This document shows, piece by piece, positions 7,054 through 8,447 of a stretch of 8,447 nucleotides of DNA. A model generated the notes under the pieces. That model did not search any database. It saw nothing but the letters and a program-made list of their open reading frames with translations, and was not told the DNA's origin. The DNA is from Alphaproteobacteria bacterium (GTDB lineage: Bacteria > Pseudomonadota > Alphaproteobacteria > Micavibrionales > UBA2020): assembly GCA_020853455.1 (NCBI GenBank), contig JADYYV010000008.1:1-8447 (forward strand), given 5' to 3'. Numbering within the stretch: position 1 is the first letter of the stretch; each line of letters opens with the position of its first letter. Made by a program: the position numbers and the translations under genes.

Positions 7054-7082
7054 ATTCTGTTTGTTATTTTAACAAAGCAGTA

Positions 7083-7274
7083 TTAGCGAATTTTTAGCAG
7101 AGACTGTTTATCCAGTTCCCAATATTTTTTTGTGTCCGGTATGCTGGACAAAATTTTATATATATTTGCGTTCAAGCGAGGGATATGCGTTGAACCTTTG
7201 TAGGCGCATTTGCCCTCGCAGCTTGCGATAATGCCTTTTCCCGCAGGATAGTTTTTTGCGAGGAATTTTTTCAT
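7083..7274 (-). pseudogene. Probable C-terminal remnant of the upstream lipoprotein gene (63-codon ORF)
   Basis: This ORF is in the same frame as the lipoprotein that stops at 7311, with 12 sense codons and no start between the TGA and its first ATG (7274). The nearest purine-rich stretch (AAAGAG) is only 1 nt from that ATG, too close for a Shine-Dalgarno. Reading through, 'VVRYKLD-stop-KRLYTYSLNAKSMKKFLAKNY' looks like one continuous domain: proteins of this general type often run 'RY.ldGd.L.ly.ld...lkk.i..' at this point. I therefore read it as the detached end of the lipoprotein, about 75 residues including the part before the ATG. It has two cysteines (C19 and C23 of the ORF). The alternative is an independent 63-aa gene with a poor ribosome-binding site. 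It is AT-rich compared with most of the window. Confidence 0.55.
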
Positions 7275-7310
7275 GCTCTTTGCATTAAGGCTGTAAGTGT
7301 AGAGTCGTTT

Positions 7311-7682
7311 TCAATCCAATTTATATCTTACGACAGAGAAGGGTTTCCAACGATCCCCCTTATCTTGGATTTTGACCATCATTACATGATATTCGCCGAG
7401 TTTTAGATTTCGTATGCGAATGGACCCTGTAGGGGCTTCCAATCCATTGCGGTCAATTATATCGACATGAAGCGTGGATGCGCGGTTTATGACCCTGATT
7501 TTGTACTCTTCTTTGTCATCTGGATCTTTCCACCATCCTATAAGCTGATGGTCCGTTCCGGATTTCTCCCAATATGAACCAAAATCCTCGACGGCGATGT
7601 TTGCGCAGCTGGAAAGAAAAAATGAAGAGATAAGAACGATGAATAAATTTCTCAAAAAATTGAAGCGTACAAACATTTTCAC
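7311..7682 (-). CDS. Predicted lipoprotein, 123 aa, apparently cut short by an in-frame TGA
   Basis: The N-terminus 'MKMFVRFNFLRNLFIVLISS' plus 'FFLSSC' is a typical lipoprotein signal: a basic start, a hydrophobic core and a lipobox (LSSC) with the acylated cysteine at residue 26. Export and membrane anchoring are therefore expected. The mature part contains 'WWKDPDDKEEYKIRVIN', 'LHVDIIDRNG' and 'SIRIRNLKLGEYHVMMVKI', which is beta-rich; no known family is recognised. I chose the GTG at 7682, because a GGGAG Shine-Dalgarno lies 8 nt upstream and the codon overlaps the preceding gene's stop (GTGA). The ATG two codons later is the alternative. The frame stays open past the TGA for 75 more codons to 7083, so the original protein was probably about 199 residues. 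Composition is more AT-rich than its upstream partner. Confidence 0.72.
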   Translation of the reverse strand: MKMFVRFNFLRNLFIVLISSFFLSSCANIAVEDFGSYWEKSGTDHQLIGWWKDPDDKEEYKIRVINRASTLHVDIIDRNGLEAPTGSIRIRNLKLGEYHVMMVKIQDKGDRWKPFSVVRYKLD

Positions 7683-7909
7683 AAATGCAGCTCCCACGCC
7701 CCCAGCGGCACACCCCATTTGCGCATGGCGTGGACTTGCGCCTCGATCAAATCTTCCTGCAAATATTCTGCGTGCAATTCGCCCAGCGGCTCGAAGGCGC
7801 GCAGCATGTAGCGGTGGAATTCCTTTTCCTTCTGCGGGCCGATCACGGGTTCCCGCTCGATCTCGAAGCTCAATCCCTCTGCCGTGCTGTAATCGGTGAC
7901 CCATCTCAT
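7679..7909 (-). CDS. Hypothetical protein, 76 aa
   Basis: I do not recognise the family. The ATG at 7909 has an AAGGA Shine-Dalgarno 8 nt upstream, overlaps the stop of the preceding reading frame as ATGA, and its own stop overlaps the lipoprotein start as GTGA. The protein is acidic and soluble, with a short beta-like start ('MRWVTDYSTAEGLSFEIERE') and a helical C-terminal half ('KEKEFHRYMLRAFEPLGELHAEYLQEDLIEAQVHAMRKWG'). There is no signal peptide and no cysteine. GC-rich codon use and tight overlaps on both sides support a real gene. The long frame that runs through it on the same strand (8129 to 7311) translates here to an Arg/Gly/Ala-rich shadow. Confidence 0.7.
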   Translation of the reverse strand: MRWVTDYSTAEGLSFEIEREPVIGPQKEKEFHRYMLRAFEPLGELHAEYLQEDLIEAQVHAMRKWGVPLGAWELHL

Positions 7910-8129
7910 CTGCGCATTCCTTGATTATAAGCCTGTGCCCGTTGCGGGTGCGGCTGCGGGGCTTGGCCGTTATTGTTGCCTTTTTCATTCGCAGCGTAAA
8001 GGCAGCGCGCGCCCGTTCCGGCAAGGTCCGCCATAGACTGCCGCCGGCACCCCGAAAGAGGGTGATGAGGTATTGGATGGCAAGGTAGAGCTGGTGGAGG
8101 ATGGGGGCGGGGATATGAAGGTAACTCAC
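7906..8129 (-). pseudogene. Small gene with apparent frameshift at an A5 tract (about 74 codons if repaired)
   Basis: The GTG at 8129 has an excellent AAAGGAG Shine-Dalgarno at 8 nt. Its frame reads 'MSYLHIPAPILHQLYLAIQY' then 'LITLFRGAGGSLWRTLPERA', a protein-like start with a hydrophobic, possibly membrane-associated helix (about 8-25). After 'TLRMKK' (residue 50) this frame turns into Arg-rich shadow sequence and runs without a stop into the downstream genes. The -1 frame instead reads 'GNNNGQAPQPHPQRAQAYNQ' and 'GMRR', stopping as ATGA on the next gene's start. One extra A in the A5 tract at 7981-7985 would join the two into a 74-residue protein. The alternative of an uninterrupted 272-codon protein to 7311 is unlikely, because it would absorb the 76-aa gene in the wrong frame. 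Function unknown. Confidence 0.5.
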
Positions 8130-8175
8130 TTTCTGTACTCCTTTCGTTCATTTTATACTCCCATAAAATTGCTTA

Positions 8176-8216
8176 AAACGCAAGTTAAATATTAATAAAC
8201 GCAATTATTCAAACGC
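8176..8216. promoter_or_regulatory. Three iterated AAACGC motifs between divergent genes
   Basis: AAACGC occurs at 8176-8181, 8197-8202 and 8211-8216. The first two have similar surroundings (AAAACGCAAGTT and ATAAACGCAATT) and are 21 bp apart, two helical turns. The stretch is AT-rich and lies between the divergent starts of the 8129 gene and the exonuclease gene. Regulatory use is a guess from position and iteration. Confidence 0.25.
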
Positions 8217-8237
8217 TTAGGGCGATGGTTTTACGGC

Positions 8238-8265
8238 TTGAAGCTTCCCATATTTCCGTTATCAT
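8238..8265 (+). promoter_or_regulatory. Candidate promoter for the exonuclease III gene
   Basis: TTGAAG (8238-8243) and TATCAT (8260-8265) with a 16-bp spacer resemble a housekeeping promoter. They would start transcription near 8272, just ahead of the AAAGGA ribosome-binding site at 8276-8281. Confidence 0.4.
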
Positions 8266-8287
8266 CGCGGCATTCAAAGGAAACATC

Positions 8288-8447
8288 ATGCGGCTCGTCA
8301 CCTGGAACATCAATTCAGTCCGCCTGCGCATTGGCCTTGTCGGCAAGATGATCGACAAGCTGCGCCCCGATGTGCTGTGCCTGCAGGAAACGAAAACGCC
8401 CGACGAATTTTTCCCCGTCGATGCGCTCACCTCCAAGGGTTACACGC
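8288..8447 (+). CDS. xthA: Exodeoxyribonuclease III (3' truncated by window edge)
   Basis: The first 53 residues begin 'MRLVTWNINSVRLRIGLVGK' and continue '...LRPDVLCLQETKTPDEFFP'. These are the hallmark opening motifs of the exonuclease III / AP-endonuclease branch of the endonuclease-exonuclease-phosphatase fold. Asn7 in 'TWNINS' and Glu34 in 'LQETK' fall at the same numbers as the metal-site residues of the Escherichia coli enzyme. The enzyme cuts DNA at abasic sites and degrades double-stranded DNA 3' to 5' in base-excision repair, in the cytoplasm. The ATG at 8288 has an AAAGGA Shine-Dalgarno with 6 nt spacing. About four-fifths of the protein lies beyond the window. It is divergent from the 7083-8129 cluster, with a 158-bp shared upstream region. 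Confidence 0.93.
   Translation, partial: MRLVTWNINSVRLRIGLVGKMIDKLRPDVLCLQETKTPDEFFPVDALTSKGYT

Noticed and set aside
7060..7076. TTTGTTA-TTT-TAACAAA hairpin as terminator of the minus-strand cluster
   Set aside because: The stem is perfect but only 7 bp, nearly all A/T, with a 3-nt loop and no U-tract in the direction of transcription. It is too weak to call.
7924..7929. TATAAT on the minus strand ahead of the 76-aa gene
   Set aside because: It lies inside the preceding reading frame, has no matching -35 hexamer, and a start 7 bp downstream would remove the ribosome-binding site.
7311..8129. Single 272-codon protein spanning the whole minus-strand cluster
   Set aside because: Its middle (about 7690-7980) is Arg/Gly/Ala-rich shadow of the 76-aa gene, and a lipoprotein signal peptide sits in its interior at about residue 150. 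Separate overlapping genes with their own ribosome-binding sites fit better.
7906..8151. 81-codon ORF starting at ATG 8151 on the minus strand
   Set aside because: It has a possible GGGAG site, but its first half is Pro/His/Ser/Cys-rich shadow. Only its last part, after the A5 tract, looks like protein, so I treat it as the second half of the frameshifted gene starting at 8129.

Overview
The window looks like chromosomal DNA of an alphaproteobacterium. Most genes are GC-rich with strong G/C preference at third codon positions. The DnaX C-terminal domain has the arrangement I associate with alphaproteobacterial gamma/tau subunits (an 'FHEAVALF' start, 'LVKFEQGHLAIRL', 'WTGRPWIVSLSRE', then an 'AEALNVFNGAKVIDI' end). 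The order or genus cannot be fixed from the sequence alone.

Layout, left to right. (1) 2-2707 (+): the 3' part of a very large RTX / haemolysin-type calcium-binding repeat protein, with nine modular repeats, a run of glycine-aspartate nonapeptides and a type I secretion C-terminal signal. Its start lies outside the window. (2) 2719-3096 (-): a small unknown protein, convergent with the RTX gene. (3) 3229-4881 (+): dnaX, the clamp-loader subunit. (4) 4894-4974: an 81-bp element with 27-bp inverted ends. (5) 4987-5709 (-): an ankyrin-repeat protein. (6) 5950-6930 (+): a two-gene operon of a YbaB/EbfC nucleoid-associated protein and an unknown 210-aa protein with a faint, degenerate HD-domain look, closed by an intrinsic terminator. 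(7) 6974-7053: a second copy of the inverted-repeat element in the opposite orientation. (8) 7083-8129 (-): a tightly overlapping cluster of small unknown genes. Its first gene appears frameshifted at an A5 tract, its second is intact, and its third (a lipoprotein) is cut by an in-frame TGA. (9) 8288-8447 (+): the 5' end of an exonuclease III gene.

The dnaX-ybaB pair is the common bacterial housekeeping context, usually followed by recR. Here an oppositely oriented ankyrin gene and a mobile-looking repeat sit between dnaX and ybaB, and an unrelated gene sits where recR is expected. Both repeat copies lie between convergent 3' ends (dnaX/ankyrin and 210-aa gene/lipoprotein cluster), which fits small palindromic elements tolerated outside transcripts' coding parts.

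The least explained part is 7083-8129: ATGA and GTGA start/stop overlaps point to translational coupling of three genes of unknown function. Two of them carry apparent lesions that would be repaired by a single base each. It is either a decaying module, a place with assembly errors, or (less likely) a recoded one. No CRISPR array, tRNA, rRNA, integrase or transposase was seen.
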